NCBI GenBank assembly: GCA_017645645.1
Contig: JAGCOB010000005.1
Location: forward strand, 1 to 42,737
Length of the DNA stretch: 42,737 bases
Origin: Prevotella sp.
GTDB taxonomy: Bacteria > Bacteroidota > Bacteroidia > Bacteroidales > Bacteroidaceae
Direction: 5' to 3'
The number at the start of each line of letters is the position of its first letter. Position 1 is the first letter of the stretch. The translations under genes and the position numbers were made by a program. Under the pieces are notes generated by a model that was not told the origin of the DNA, did not search any database, and saw only the letters and a program-made list of their open reading frames with translations. Below are positions 17,218 through 26,299 of the stretch, piece after piece.

Positions 17218-18213
17218 ATGTACGACTGCGGAAAAATAGCCATCATCGGAGGCGGTAGTTGGGCTACCGCCATCGCTAAGATTGTGGTGGGACATACCCG
17301 TCACGTCGGATGGTATATGCGTCGCGACGACCGTATTGAGGACTTCAAGCGTCTGGGCCATAACCCTGCCTATCTGATGAGTGTCCATTTCAATACGGAA
17401 GAGATTTTCTTCTCCTCAGACCTCAACAAGATTGTACAGATGTACGACACGCTGGTGTTTGTCACACCCTCTCCTTATCTGAAGAGTCACCTGAAGAAAC
17501 TGAAGACCCGTATCCGCGACAAGTTCATCATTACTGCCATTAAAGGAATCGTCCCTGACGAGAATCTTGTCTGTTCTGAATATTTCCACCAAGTATATGA
17601 TGTTCCCTATGATAACCTTGCCTGCATAGGAGGTCCCTCCCATGCAGAAGAAATTGCTTTGGAGCGTCTCAGTTATCTGACGGTGGGATGTGCCGACAGA
17701 GAAAAGGCACAGGCTTTTGCCGACATCATGACCAGTGACTATATCAAGACAAAGACATCTACCGATGTGATTGGTATTGAATACTCCTCTGTCCTGAAAA
17801 ATGTCTATGCCATAGCCGCAGGTATCTGTAACGGACTCAAGTTCGGTGATAACTTCCAGGCCGTCCTGATGGCAAATGCCGTACAGGAAATGGCACGATT
17901 CCTAAAGGTGGTGCATCCCATAGAGCGTAATATCGTGGACAGTGTCTATCTAGGTGACCTCCTTGTGACGGGTTATTCCAATTTCTCTCGCAACCGTACC
18001 TTTGGAACGATGATCGGCAAAGGCTATTCCGTCAAATCGGCACAGATAGAGATGGAGATGATAGCAGAAGGCTATTTCGGTACCAAGTGCATGAAGGAAA
18101 TCAACCGTCATTGTCATGTTAACATGCCGATTCTCGATGCAGTCTACAACATCCTGTATGAACGTATCTCCCCACAGATTGAAATCAAACTACTAACAGA
18201 TTCATTTAGATAA
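17218..18213 (+). CDS. gpsA: Glycerol-3-phosphate dehydrogenase (NAD(P)+)
   Basis: Reduces dihydroxyacetone phosphate to sn-glycerol-3-phosphate for phospholipid synthesis. The 331-residue protein has the N-terminal nucleotide-binding motif IAIIGGGSWATAIAK, the segment CIGGPSHAEEIA, and the catalytic lysine and substrate-binding helix region KNVYAIAAGICNGLKFGDN. I chose the ATG at 17218; a TTG at 17203 would add five residues encoded by the 7-bp repeat array, and the conserved sequence begins right after the ATG. It lies 26 bases after lysS and 9 before pgi. Confidence 0.95.
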   Translation: MYDCGKIAIIGGGSWATAIAKIVVGHTRHVGWYMRRDDRIEDFKRLGHNPAYLMSVHFNTEEIFFSSDLNKIVQMYDTLVFVTPSPYLKSHLKKLKTRIRDKFIITAIKGIVPDENLVCSEYFHQVYDVPYDNLACIGGPSHAEEIALERLSYLTVGCADREKAQAFADIMTSDYIKTKTSTDVIGIEYSSVLKNVYAIAAGICNGLKFGDNFQAVLMANAVQEMARFLKVVHPIERNIVDSVYLGDLLVTGYSNFSRNRTFGTMIGKGYSVKSAQIEMEMIAEGYFGTKCMKEINRHCHVNMPILDAVYNILYERISPQIEIKLLTDSFR

Positions 18214-18222
18214 TAAACAATT

Positions 18223-19578
18223 ATGAAGAACATTAAACTTGACATTTCAAAGGCTGCTTGTTTCCTTGAGGCAGGAGCCGTAAAGGCTTTCGAGCCTAAA
18301 GTGAAAGCAGCCCAAGAGGCTTTGGAAAATGGCACATGCCCTGGTAATGATTTCTTAGGATGGTTACATCTGCCCACAGAGATTACTCCAGCTTTCCTCA
18401 ACGAGATTGAAGCTACCGCCAAAGTGCTGCGCGACAACTGCGAGGCTATCGTCGTAGCAGGTATCGGAGGCTCGTACTTAGGCGCCCGTGCCGTCATCGA
18501 GGCATTGAGTAACTCTTTTGGCTGGCTGATTCAGGATCAGAAAAAACCCACTATCCTCTTTGCCGGTAACAACATCGGTGAGGACTATCTGTTTGAACTG
18601 ACAGAATACCTGAAAGACAAGAAGTTCGGTGTCATCAACATCTCGAAATCAGGAACGACAACAGAGACAGCCCTGACCTTCCGTCTGCTGAAAAAGCAGT
18701 GTGAAGCTCAGCGGGGTAAGGAAGAAGCTAAGAAAGTGATTGTGGCCGTGACGGATGCCAAGCGCGGTGCTGCCCGTACATGCGCCGACAAGGAAGGTTA
18801 CAAGAGCTTCATCATCCCCGACAATGTAGGCGGCCGTTTCTCAGTACTGACTCCTGTAGGACTATTGCCCATCGCCTGTGCAGGTTTTGATATCAAGGCT
18901 CTGGTACAAGGTGCTCAGGATATGGAGAAAGTATGTGGCAAGGACGTTGCCTTCGACGAGAATCCCGCAGCCCAATATGCTGCCGTTCGTAACGCACTCT
19001 ATGGCAAGGGCAAGAAGATTGAGATCATGGTGAACTACCAGCCCAAGTTACATTTCGTCAGCGAGTGGTGGAAACAGCTCTACGGAGAATCTGAGGGTAA
19101 GGACAAGAAGGGTATCTTCCCTGCCAGTGTTGACTTCACGACCGATCTGCACTCAATGGGTCAGTGGATTCAGGACGGTGAGCGCACCATCTTTGAAACG
19201 GTCATCTCTATCGAGGAGCCTGAGAAGAAATTGCTGTTCCCTGAGGATGAGGAGAATCTGGACGGTCTGAATTTCCTTGCAGGCAAGCGTGTCGACGAGG
19301 TGAACAAGATGGCTGAACTGGGTACACGTCTGGCTCATGTTGACGGTGGTGTGCCCAATATCCGTATCAGCGTACCGAAGTTAAACGAATATTATATCGG
19401 ACAACTCATCTACTTCTTCGAGATTGGTTGCGGTATCAGCGGAAATGTCTTAGGTGTGAACCCCTTCAACCAACCAGGTGTCGAGGCATACAAGAAGAAT
19501 ATGTTCGCCCTGCTTGACAAACCCGGCTATGAAGCTGATTCAAAGGCTATCAAGGAGCGTTTGGCAAAAGAGCAATAA
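18223..19578 (+). CDS. pgi: Glucose-6-phosphate isomerase
   Basis: Interconverts glucose-6-phosphate and fructose-6-phosphate. The 451-residue length is that of the short bacterial form. Active-site segments visible are [53 protein letters not shown], the histidine in [11 protein letters not shown], and the lysine in [14 protein letters not shown]. It follows gpsA by 9 bases. Its TAA is followed immediately by four 9-bp repeats that reach the next gene. Confidence 0.97.
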   Translation: MKNIKLDISKAACFLEAGAVKAFEPKVKAAQEALENGTCPGNDFLGWLHLPTEITPAFLNEIEATAKVLRDNCEAIVVAGIGGSYLGARAVIEALSNSFGWLIQDQKKPTILFAGNNIGEDYLFELTEYLKDKKFGVINISKSGTTTETALTFRLLKKQCEAQRGKEEAKKVIVAVTDAKRGAARTCADKEGYKSFIIPDNVGGRFSVLTPVGLLPIACAGFDIKALVQGAQDMEKVCGKDVAFDENPAAQYAAVRNALYGKGKKIEIMVNYQPKLHFVSEWWKQLYGESEGKDKKGIFPASVDFTTDLHSMGQWIQDGERTIFETVISIEEPEKKLLFPEDEENLDGLNFLAGKRVDEVNKMAELGTRLAHVDGGVPNIRISVPKLNEYYIGQLIYFFEIGCGISGNVLGVNPFNQPGVEAYKKNMFALLDKPGYEADSKAIKERLAKEQ

Positions 19579-19614
19579 TCTAGATCATCTAGAATATCTA
19601 GAATATCTAGAATA
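19579..19614. repeat. Four 9-bp TCTAGA repeats filling the pgi-HAD spacer
   Basis: The 36 bases between the pgi stop and the next ATG are TCTAGATCA followed by three perfect TCTAGAATA units. Every unit contains the palindrome TCTAGA and the rare tetranucleotide CTAG; there is no other sequence in the spacer. Confidence 0.95.
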
Positions 19615-20358
19615 ATGAAAGAAGCAATTCAGCAATATTTAGAGAAGCACGGCTTCGGACAATTCTGTCCGAAAGCCGTGCTTTTCGACATGGATGGTGT
19701 TATCTATAACTCCATGCCCAATCATGCCACGTCATGGCATCAGTCGATGAAGGACTTCGGACTGGACATGCCCTACAAGGGAGCCTATCAGTATGAGGGT
19801 ATGCGAGGCGTGGAGACCATCAAGGTGCTGGCCAGAGCACAATGGAACAGGGAATTATCCGACGAGGAGGCCGGCACGATGTATGCCCACAAGGCAGAGT
19901 TGTTTGCCCTTCAGTGCAAGCAGACCCCAGCACAGATCATGCCTGGCATCAAGACATTGATGCAGTATATCAAAGATAATAAATGGAAAATCTGTGTGGT
20001 GACAGGCAGTGCACAACACGCATTACTCGACAAGTTGTTGATAGATTTCGATGGCTTACTACACAAGGACCTGATTGTGACCGCCTTCGACGTAAAACAC
20101 GGCAAACCCAATCCCGAACCTTACTTAATAGGTATGCAGAAATGTGGTGTGGAACCTTGGGAAACGATGGTCGTCGAGAACGCCCCCTTAGGGGTACGAG
20201 CCGCTGTAGCCGCCCGTTGCTTCACAATCGCCGTGAACACGGGTCCTCTACCCGATGAAATGCTGCAAAAAGAAGGTGCTAATCTTGTTCTTCCTCGGAT
20301 GACGGTTCTTGCTGAGGTGTTTCACCAGTGGTATCCATCTGCGTGTCACGCTGAATAG
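19615..20358 (+). CDS. HAD-superfamily phosphatase, beta-phosphoglucomutase-like
   Basis: A 247-residue cytoplasmic HAD-IA hydrolase acting probably on a sugar phosphate. Motif I is VLFDMDGVIYNSMP (nucleophile aspartate 25, acid/base aspartate 27), motif II VVTGSA, motif III lysine in KHGKPNPEPY, and motif IV reads VVENAPLGVRAA, with EN where most relatives have ED. A helical cap is inserted after motif I. Context with pgi suggests sugar-phosphate metabolism, but the substrate cannot be named. The last 80 bases overlap the 3' end of the convergent DUF4738 gene, so the C-terminal 26 residues may be recently acquired. Confidence 0.88.
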   Translation: MKEAIQQYLEKHGFGQFCPKAVLFDMDGVIYNSMPNHATSWHQSMKDFGLDMPYKGAYQYEGMRGVETIKVLARAQWNRELSDEEAGTMYAHKAELFALQCKQTPAQIMPGIKTLMQYIKDNKWKICVVTGSAQHALLDKLLIDFDGLLHKDLIVTAFDVKHGKPNPEPYLIGMQKCGVEPWETMVVENAPLGVRAAVAARCFTIAVNTGPLPDEMLQKEGANLVLPRMTVLAEVFHQWYPSACHAE

Positions 20359-20857
20359 TGATTTGCCCCATACGTGACAGTCGTACTATCAAGGGAATAT
20401 ACTCATCGGTCTGGGGATGACAGACACTGGCAGCAAACTCCAACCAGTCACCTTCAACCTTGTCATAGACTAATCCTTCCAGTATTCCCGTTTTACGATA
20501 GTCGTCATCCAGATAACTGTTAAAGTCTTTCTTTGTGAACTGGTGACGGTAAAAGACGGAGCCGTCCTCACGGGAAACGACTAATGCTATCACATTATCC
20601 ACAAACTTCTGTCCTGTCTCGTCGCTCACCATGGGCAGGGAATCGCTGGGATGACGGTCTATGGCAATGCGATAGGTACGTCCTATCCACCCGACTTCCT
20701 TGCTATCGGAATAAGATTGCAGGCGAACAGGCTCCTGTGGCTTAGGCTGTTCTACACGCTCAGTGATGATATCATCACTCTTTTTCTTTTCACTACATGC
20801 CATCAGTGTCAATACCAGACAGCAAACCATGAATACCTTGAATCTGTTCGTTTTCAT
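20279..20857 (-). CDS. DUF4738-type lipoprotein
   Basis: A 192-residue lipoprotein: hydrophobic signal followed by the lipobox LMAC with the cysteine near residue 21, then a hydrophilic region matching the general look of the Bacteroidota DUF4738 family (segments GRTYRIAIDRHPSDSLP and DGSVFYRHQFTKKDFNSYL). Function unknown; it should be anchored in the cell envelope. I start at the ATG directly before KTNRF; a start nine codons earlier would put a histidine-rich tail before the signal peptide. The acidic C terminus (PSSEEEQD) overlaps the convergent HAD gene by 80 bases. Confidence 0.75.
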   Translation of the reverse strand: MKTNRFKVFMVCCLVLTLMACSEKKKSDDIITERVEQPKPQEPVRLQSYSDSKEVGWIGRTYRIAIDRHPSDSLPMVSDETGQKFVDNVIALVVSREDGSVFYRHQFTKKDFNSYLDDDYRKTGILEGLVYDKVEGDWLEFAASVCHPQTDEYIPLIVRLSRMGQITIQRDTQMDTTGETPQQEPSSEEEQD

Positions 20858-20881
20858 CTTTCCCGTTTTTGTATGATGATG

Positions 20882-20889
20882 CAAAGATA
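20882..20889 (-). promoter_or_regulatory. -7 box for the DUF4738 lipoprotein
   Basis: The minus strand reads TATCTTTG, 24 bases before the chosen ATG. A matching -33 element was not found. Confidence 0.5.
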
Positions 20890-20917
20890 ATCATTTTCTC
20901 TTATATATCCTAACTTT

Positions 20918-23506
20918 TCAACGATTTTTCATCCAACGGATGCCCTCCCCTATCCATAGCACAAGGGAGGTAGAGACTACTATCACAAACCAGTCTCTGA
21001 TACTCAATGGTGTCACATTGAACATCTTTCCACCAAGGGTGACAATGATAATCTGACCGAAGAAGATGAGTTGGACGATAAACAAGAAACCACGACAACC
21101 CTTTACCTTCAACGCACTCTCACTAGTGGCAAAAGCACGGGCGTTAAACATATTCCAGAACTGCAGCATGACGAAGATCGTGAAGAACATACTCTTCTCG
21201 TGATCGCTCCAGCCCTGATGGGCGAAATAATAGAACAAGGCGATGAGGATGACAAAAAAGAGGATACCTACCGTCAGGAAGTTCCATGCCATCTGACTAT
21301 TGATGATGAAGGCACGACGGTCGCGTGGCTTCTCCTGCATCACAGCGGATGATGGTGGCAGAGAAGCCAATGCCATCGCAGCAAAGGTATCCATGATGAG
21401 GTTGACCCATAACATCTGCGTGACAGTCAGTGGAACCTCCGTACCCATGAAGGCACCAAACAAGACGACCAGACATGCCGCTACATTAACCGTCAACTGA
21501 AACAGGATGAAACGCTGGATATTCCGATAGAGCGAGCGTCCCCACATCACAGCCCTGCCGATACTGCTAAACGAGTTGTCGATGATTGTGATGTCGGATG
21601 CTTCCTTCGCTACAGACGTGCCATCGCCCATCGACAGTCCTACGTGTGCAGCTTTCAGGGCTGGTGCATCATTCGTGCCATCGCCTGTCACAGCGACGAC
21701 CTGTCCCAGCGACTGCAGAGCTTCAACGAGTCGTTTCTTATCCATCGGACGGGCACGGGCTATCACTTTCAGGCTCATCACCCGTTCTCTTAGTTCTTCG
21801 TCCGACAACGCTGCAAAGGCAGGACCAGTGATCATCTGATCTTCCGTATCTTCATTCGTCCATAGTCCTACCTGACGCGCTATCTCCTTGGCCGTGGCCG
21901 GGGTATCGCCAGTGACAATCTTCACCATGATACCTGCATCGAGACATTCGCGGACAGCCGCTGGTACATCGGGACGTACAGGATCTGAGATGGCGACGAT
22001 GCCAAGGAAGGTCATCGCATGACTTACAATCTGACCGTCAACAACAGGTTGTGCGTCATCATCCAACACCTGATAGGCAAAACCAAGTGTCCGCATACCT
22101 TGTTGCTGATAGGTCGTCAACTGGTTGGTATAGTTCTTACTGCGTTCTTCCGTAACATTGCATAAACCCATGACGATCTCAGGCGCTCCTTTGACATAGA
22201 GATATCTGCCGACATCCGTCCTAACGGTGACAGCCATCATCTTCCGCTCTGTAGAGAAAGGCAGTTCTGTTTCAACGATTACCTGTCCTCTTATCGTATG
22301 ATAGTCGATGCCTTGGTCATGCAACCACAACAATAACGCCCCCTCCGTAGGGTTGCCTAACACCATCGGGGCACCTGCAGACGATTTCCCTAACGTGGCG
22401 GTAGTATTCACGGCAATACCTTCTATCACTCTGTCATGCAACGACGCATCATCGAACACTGCCTCATAGACATGCATCTGGTTTTGCGTGAGCGTTCCTG
22501 TCTTATCCGTACAGATAACAGTAGCGGCTCCCATCGTTTCGCAGGCATGCATCTTACGCACGAGATTACTGGTCTTGAGCATCCGTCGCATGCTATAGGC
22601 AAGACTCAGCGTCACAGCCATCGGCAAACCTTCCGGCACTGCCACGACGATCAACGTGACAGCAATCATAATGGTCTGGAGGAGATAGGTGATGAAATGA
22701 ATCCATTCGAAGTCATAGTTGACAAAGAACATCAGCACACGCCCCAGGATAACCAACAAGGCTACACTATAACTGACCTTCGTCACCAAGCCACCCAGTC
22801 TTTCCAGTTGTTCATTAAGAGGCGTCTTCACGCTGTCGTCTATCTGTGCTGCCTGATATACCTTTCCGTTCTCCGTGGCATCGCCAACGGCAAAGACCTT
22901 ATATACCCCATGTCCTTCCATCACCTTCGTACCACGCAACAGATGGTTGGTAGGGAAGGTGGCATCGGCATCGAAGTCAGACGCTTCCGTACTCTTATAA
23001 CAAACGGGTTCGCCTGTCAGGGTCGACTCATCCACATGCATCGACACGGTCTCAAGCAATTCTCCGTCGGCTGGTATCTCATCACCTGTAGTCACCATTA
23101 CGATATCGCCGACCACTATATCACACTTCGGAATCTTCTGGGTCGTACCCTCGCGAATCACTATCACGGGTTCTTCATCATTCACCTGATTCAGGATGGC
23201 AAACTCCCTATCAGCCTTCACCTCGAAGATAAATGCCATTCCTGTTGCCAACATGATAGCAACGAAGATGCCTACAGGTTCGAAGAAGACCGCTGCACTT
23301 TCATTTAATAGAAGGTATTCATAAACGGAGATACCGATAGACAGGAATCCTGCTACCAGCAAGATTACGATAAGCGGGTCGGAAAACTTCGTCAGAAAGC
23401 GCTTCCACAAAGGTATACGCTCAGGTTCTGAGAGTACGTTAGCACCATATTGCGTCCTACTCTCCAGAACTTCTTTGACAGACAATCCTATATATTGTTG
23501 CTTCAT
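20918..23506 (-). CDS. Calcium-translocating P-type ATPase
   Basis: An 862-residue P2-type cation pump of the inner membrane, closest in layout to PMCA/SERCA-like Ca2+-ATPases. Seen in order: actuator loop DESTLTGEP, ion-binding helix motif VVAVPEGLPMAV, phosphorylation site CTDKTGTLTQNQM (aspartate about 334), hinge motif VTGDGTNDAPALKAAHVG, and six C-terminal membrane segments with WVNLIMDTFAAMALA. About ten membrane helices in all. I start at the ATG at 23504-23506, where the conserved N-terminal helix begins (MKQQYIGLSVKEVLESR); a further 14 codons upstream do not look like the family. Ca2+ export is the usual role; the exact cation is inferred. Confidence 0.93.
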   Translation of the reverse strand: MKQQYIGLSVKEVLESRTQYGANVLSEPERIPLWKRFLTKFSDPLIVILLVAGFLSIGISVYEYLLLNESAAVFFEPVGIFVAIMLATGMAFIFEVKADREFAILNQVNDEEPVIVIREGTTQKIPKCDIVVGDIVMVTTGDEIPADGELLETVSMHVDESTLTGEPVCYKSTEASDFDADATFPTNHLLRGTKVMEGHGVYKVFAVGDATENGKVYQAAQIDDSVKTPLNEQLERLGGLVTKVSYSVALLVILGRVLMFFVNYDFEWIHFITYLLQTIMIAVTLIVVAVPEGLPMAVTLSLAYSMRRMLKTSNLVRKMHACETMGAATVICTDKTGTLTQNQMHVYEAVFDDASLHDRVIEGIAVNTTATLGKSSAGAPMVLGNPTEGALLLWLHDQGIDYHTIRGQVIVETELPFSTERKMMAVTVRTDVGRYLYVKGAPEIVMGLCNVTEERSKNYTNQLTTYQQQGMRTLGFAYQVLDDDAQPVVDGQIVSHAMTFLGIVAISDPVRPDVPAAVRECLDAGIMVKIVTGDTPATAKEIARQVGLWTNEDTEDQMITGPAFAALSDEELRERVMSLKVIARARPMDKKRLVEALQSLGQVVAVTGDGTNDAPALKAAHVGLSMGDGTSVAKEASDITIIDNSFSSIGRAVMWGRSLYRNIQRFILFQLTVNVAACLVVLFGAFMGTEVPLTVTQMLWVNLIMDTFAAMALASLPPSSAVMQEKPRDRRAFIINSQMAWNFLTVGILFFVILIALFYYFAHQGWSDHEKSMFFTIFVMLQFWNMFNARAFATSESALKVKGCRGFLFIVQLIFFGQIIIVTLGGKMFNVTPLSIRDWFVIVVSTSLVLWIGEGIRWMKNR

Positions 23507-23622
23507 AACAGTGTGCGAAGGTACGAATAAAAAATGAAATAGCGGCACACCTGCCCCTATAAAAAAAATTTAATGAAAGACTAAAAAAAGGTTAGGGGGA
23601 TGGCTTTTTGATAAAAATTGAC

Positions 23623-23630
23623 TAACTTTG
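23623..23630 (+). promoter_or_regulatory. -7 box for the DUF4230 pair
   Basis: TAACTTTG lies 18 bases before the ATG of the first DUF4230 gene. The only TTTG upstream is 12 bases away, shorter than the normal spacing. Confidence 0.5.
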
Positions 23631-23648
23631 TAGGCAACTGGAAAAGGA

Positions 23649-24317
23649 ATGACAAGATATACACTAATCATCGCCAGCCTCCTACTATGCTGTTGTGCAT
23701 GTAGCCGACAAGGAGGAGAAGAGAAGGGTGCCGTCACGGCTACGGACTCCCTACCCTATCTGGTGACGCAGATACAGCAATGCTCCCGTATATACACGAC
23801 AGAGTATAAGGTTCATAAGATTGTCACACATGATGATGTCATCCGACTGAAAGGCAGCATCCTGGCTCAGGACTTTAACATCAGGATGCCGTTAGGTGAC
23901 CGTAAGATAGCCATACCGATGGATGCAACCCTCAAGGCATCTGTCGATATGAGCCAGTTTTCTGAGCGGAATATAGAAAAGGATGGCAATAAGATCATCA
24001 TCATCCTACCAGACCCACAGGTGACACTGACTAGTTCCAAGATTGACCAAAAGAACATCAAGGAGTATGTAGGACTCGTGCGTTCCCACTTCTCCGACAA
24101 GGAGATGACAGACTATGAGCAACAAGGTCGGGCAGCCATCATTGAGAGCATCCCACGAATCGGCATCATCGCTGCTGCCAAGGAGAATGCAGCCCGTGTC
24201 CTGATACCCCTGATCACGCAGATGGGCTATGAGGAGCAAGACATCATCATCCAGTTCCGGAAAGACTATGGGTTGAAGGACCTCCAGTCACTTATTAATA
24301 TGGAAAGCAGAAAATGA
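23649..24317 (+). CDS. DUF4230 lipoprotein
   Basis: A 222-residue lipoprotein with a cysteine-rich lipobox region (LLLCCCACS) at residues about 12-19, followed by a DUF4230 domain. The typical pattern of this family is visible: a beta-rich stretch (AIPMDATLKASVDMSQFSE), a segment on pH-like charge alternation (IIIILPDPQVTLTSSKID), and a C-terminal helix with PLITQMGYEEQDIIIQF. Biochemical role unknown. It overlaps the next gene by 4 bases (ATGA), and both encode the same domain, so they probably act as a pair at the membrane. Confidence 0.8.
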   Translation: MTRYTLIIASLLLCCCACSRQGGEEKGAVTATDSLPYLVTQIQQCSRIYTTEYKVHKIVTHDDVIRLKGSILAQDFNIRMPLGDRKIAIPMDATLKASVDMSQFSERNIEKDGNKIIIILPDPQVTLTSSKIDQKNIKEYVGLVRSHFSDKEMTDYEQQGRAAIIESIPRIGIIAAAKENAARVLIPLITQMGYEEQDIIIQFRKDYGLKDLQSLINMESRK

Positions 24318-24910
24318 AAAAGCGTAATACGTTCTCCCTCTACCTCATCGCGCTTGCCACAGGAATCATCCTTCTGGCAATCCTTGTTGGCTGGATCTAC
24401 AGGGATGTCAAGAACAGTAGCATAGAAATCGGTGCCGACCAGACCATTGATATCACACCAGAACAGATAAAGAGTATCAAAGCCATCGGGGAATGGGAGT
24501 TCTTGTCCATCAGTGACGAGGAGATGGTGGACACCATCCGCAAGGGTATCTTCTCCGACGACCATCTGGTGAGAATCTACTACGGAACGATGCGACTAGG
24601 CATCAACCTCAAACAGGTGGAGCCGGGATGGATTGTGACCAGGGGAGACACCATCAGCGTCACCCTGCCCCCTATCGGACTCCTAGACCGTGACTTCATC
24701 GACGAAGCCCGTACGAAGAGTTTCTATGAGAGTGGTTCCTGGGAGGCAAAGGATCGCGAGGCACTGCTTAAGAGAGCTTATCATAGAATGTTGCGACGCG
24801 GACTGACTCCCCAGAATCTGCAAAGCGCAAGAGAAAACGGAGACGCACAGGTACGACAGGTCCTGCGTAGCATGGGCTTTCAAAAAATAAGCATCAAATA
24901 CAAAGATTAA
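24314..24910 (+). CDS. DUF4230 membrane protein
   Basis: A 198-residue protein with one N-terminal membrane anchor (LYLIALATGIILLAILVGWI) and a DUF4230 domain parallel to that of its upstream partner: GEWEFLSISDEEMVDT, GINLKQVEPGWIVTRGDTI, ISVTLPPIGLLDRDF and the closing motif VRQVLRSMGFQKISIKY. Unlike its partner it keeps an uncleaved helix and not a lipobox. Function unknown. Translationally coupled to the first gene through ATGA and followed 6 bases later by the AGCS symporter gene. Confidence 0.8.
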   Translation: MKKRNTFSLYLIALATGIILLAILVGWIYRDVKNSSIEIGADQTIDITPEQIKSIKAIGEWEFLSISDEEMVDTIRKGIFSDDHLVRIYYGTMRLGINLKQVEPGWIVTRGDTISVTLPPIGLLDRDFIDEARTKSFYESGSWEAKDREALLKRAYHRMLRRGLTPQNLQSARENGDAQVRQVLRSMGFQKISIKYKD

Positions 24911-24916
24911 CCAGAC

Positions 24917-26299
24917 ATGGAGATATTCAGTCATTTTTTCACAGAACTTAGTAGTCTGCTATGGGGATGGCCCATGATCATCCTATTGTTGGGCACTCAC
25001 CTCTACCTGACCGTCATCCTGCGTTTCCCTCAACGTCATATCTTCAAGGCCATCCGTCTTTCCATCAAACGCGACAAGGAGTCAACGGGGGATGTCTCCC
25101 AGTTTGCCTCTCTTTCCACGGCCCTTGCCGCCACCATCGGAACGGGAAATATCATTGGAGTGGCAACAGCCATTGCCTTAGGAGGTCCCGGTGCAGTGCT
25201 GTGGTGCTGGTTGACAGGTGTCCTCGGTATCTCCACCAAGTATGCGGAAGGACTCCTTGCCATCAAATACAGAAAGAAGAACGCCGACGGGAAGATGTCA
25301 GGCGGTCCTATGTATGCCTTGGAATACGGACTGGGCTGGAAATGGCTCGCCATCCTCTTTGCTATTTTCACCACCTGTGCCTCCTTCGGTCTTGGCAACA
25401 CCGTACAGGCTAATGCCATTGCCACACTGACCAAAGAGACCTATGAGGTATCACCCTATATCACTGGTATTGTAATCAGTGTGTTAGTAGGAGCCGTGGT
25501 ATTAGGCGGTATCAAGAGCATAGCCCGTGTCTGTTCGACACTGGTACCCTTCATGGCTTTCTTCTATGTGGCAGGCTGTATATATATTATAGGTGTAAAC
25601 ACTGCTTACGTGTGGCCTGCCATCAAACTGATCTGTGTCTCAGCCTTCAGTCCACATGCAGCAGGTGGAGGATTTATCGGGACGACGGTCATGATGGCGG
25701 CCCGTTACGGTATTGCCCGCGGTCTCTTTAGCAATGAGTCAGGTCTGGGCTCCGCACCTATCGTGGCAGCAGCGGCACAGACCCGTAACCCAGTCCGCCA
25801 AGCATTGGTGTCCAGTAGCGGTACTTTCTGGGACACCGTCGTTATCTGTGCCATGACAGGCATTGTCATTGTTAGCAGCGTCCTAGCCTATCCTGACATC
25901 AGCTTCGACGATGGTGCCGTCCTGACGAAAACCGCTTTCTCGAAGATTCCCGTCATAGGTACTCCCATCCTGACCTTCGGTTTACTCACTTTTGCTTTCT
26001 CCACCATCCTGGGATGGTTCTATTATGGGGAACGTGCCATAGAATACCTGAAAGGGAGAAAATGGGTTCTCGTCTATCGTATCATCTATATCGCTGCCGT
26101 CTTCCTGGGCAGTATCATACACCTGACGATTGTATGGGATTTTGCCGACTGCATGAATGCCCTGATGGCGATACCCAACTTGATGTCGCTGTTGGCATTG
26201 AGCGGTGTTTTAATCCATGAGACCCGCAAATACCTGTGGGAAGGGAATATAGACGAAAGCGAAGGGAATGATGCCGGAGCGGAAGAATCAACCTGCTAA
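24917..26299 (+). CDS. Sodium:alanine symporter family (AGCS) transporter
   Basis: A 460-residue inner-membrane symporter that takes up small neutral amino acids such as alanine or glycine with Na+. The family signature ALAATIGTGNIIGVATAIAL is present, followed by GGPGAVLWCWLTGVLG, the segment GKMSGGPMYALEYGLG, and NESGLGSAPIVAAAA. About ten membrane helices can be seen. It starts 6 bases after the DUF4230 pair and may be co-transcribed. Its 3' end overlaps the convergent trmO gene by 4 bases. Confidence 0.95.
   Translation: MEIFSHFFTELSSLLWGWPMIILLLGTHLYLTVILRFPQRHIFKAIRLSIKRDKESTGDVSQFASLSTALAATIGTGNIIGVATAIALGGPGAVLWCWLTGVLGISTKYAEGLLAIKYRKKNADGKMSGGPMYALEYGLGWKWLAILFAIFTTCASFGLGNTVQANAIATLTKETYEVSPYITGIVISVLVGAVVLGGIKSIARVCSTLVPFMAFFYVAGCIYIIGVNTAYVWPAIKLICVSAFSPHAAGGGFIGTTVMMAARYGIARGLFSNESGLGSAPIVAAAAQTRNPVRQALVSSSGTFWDTVVICAMTGIVIVSSVLAYPDISFDDGAVLTKTAFSKIPVIGTPILTFGLLTFAFSTILGWFYYGERAIEYLKGRKWVLVYRIIYIAAVFLGSIIHLTIVWDFADCMNALMAIPNLMSLLALSGVLIHETRKYLWEGNIDESEGNDAGAEESTC

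Noticed and set aside
22436-23308. 290-codon open frame on the plus strand
   Set aside because: Antisense to the P-type ATPase; histidine-rich composition and no family features.
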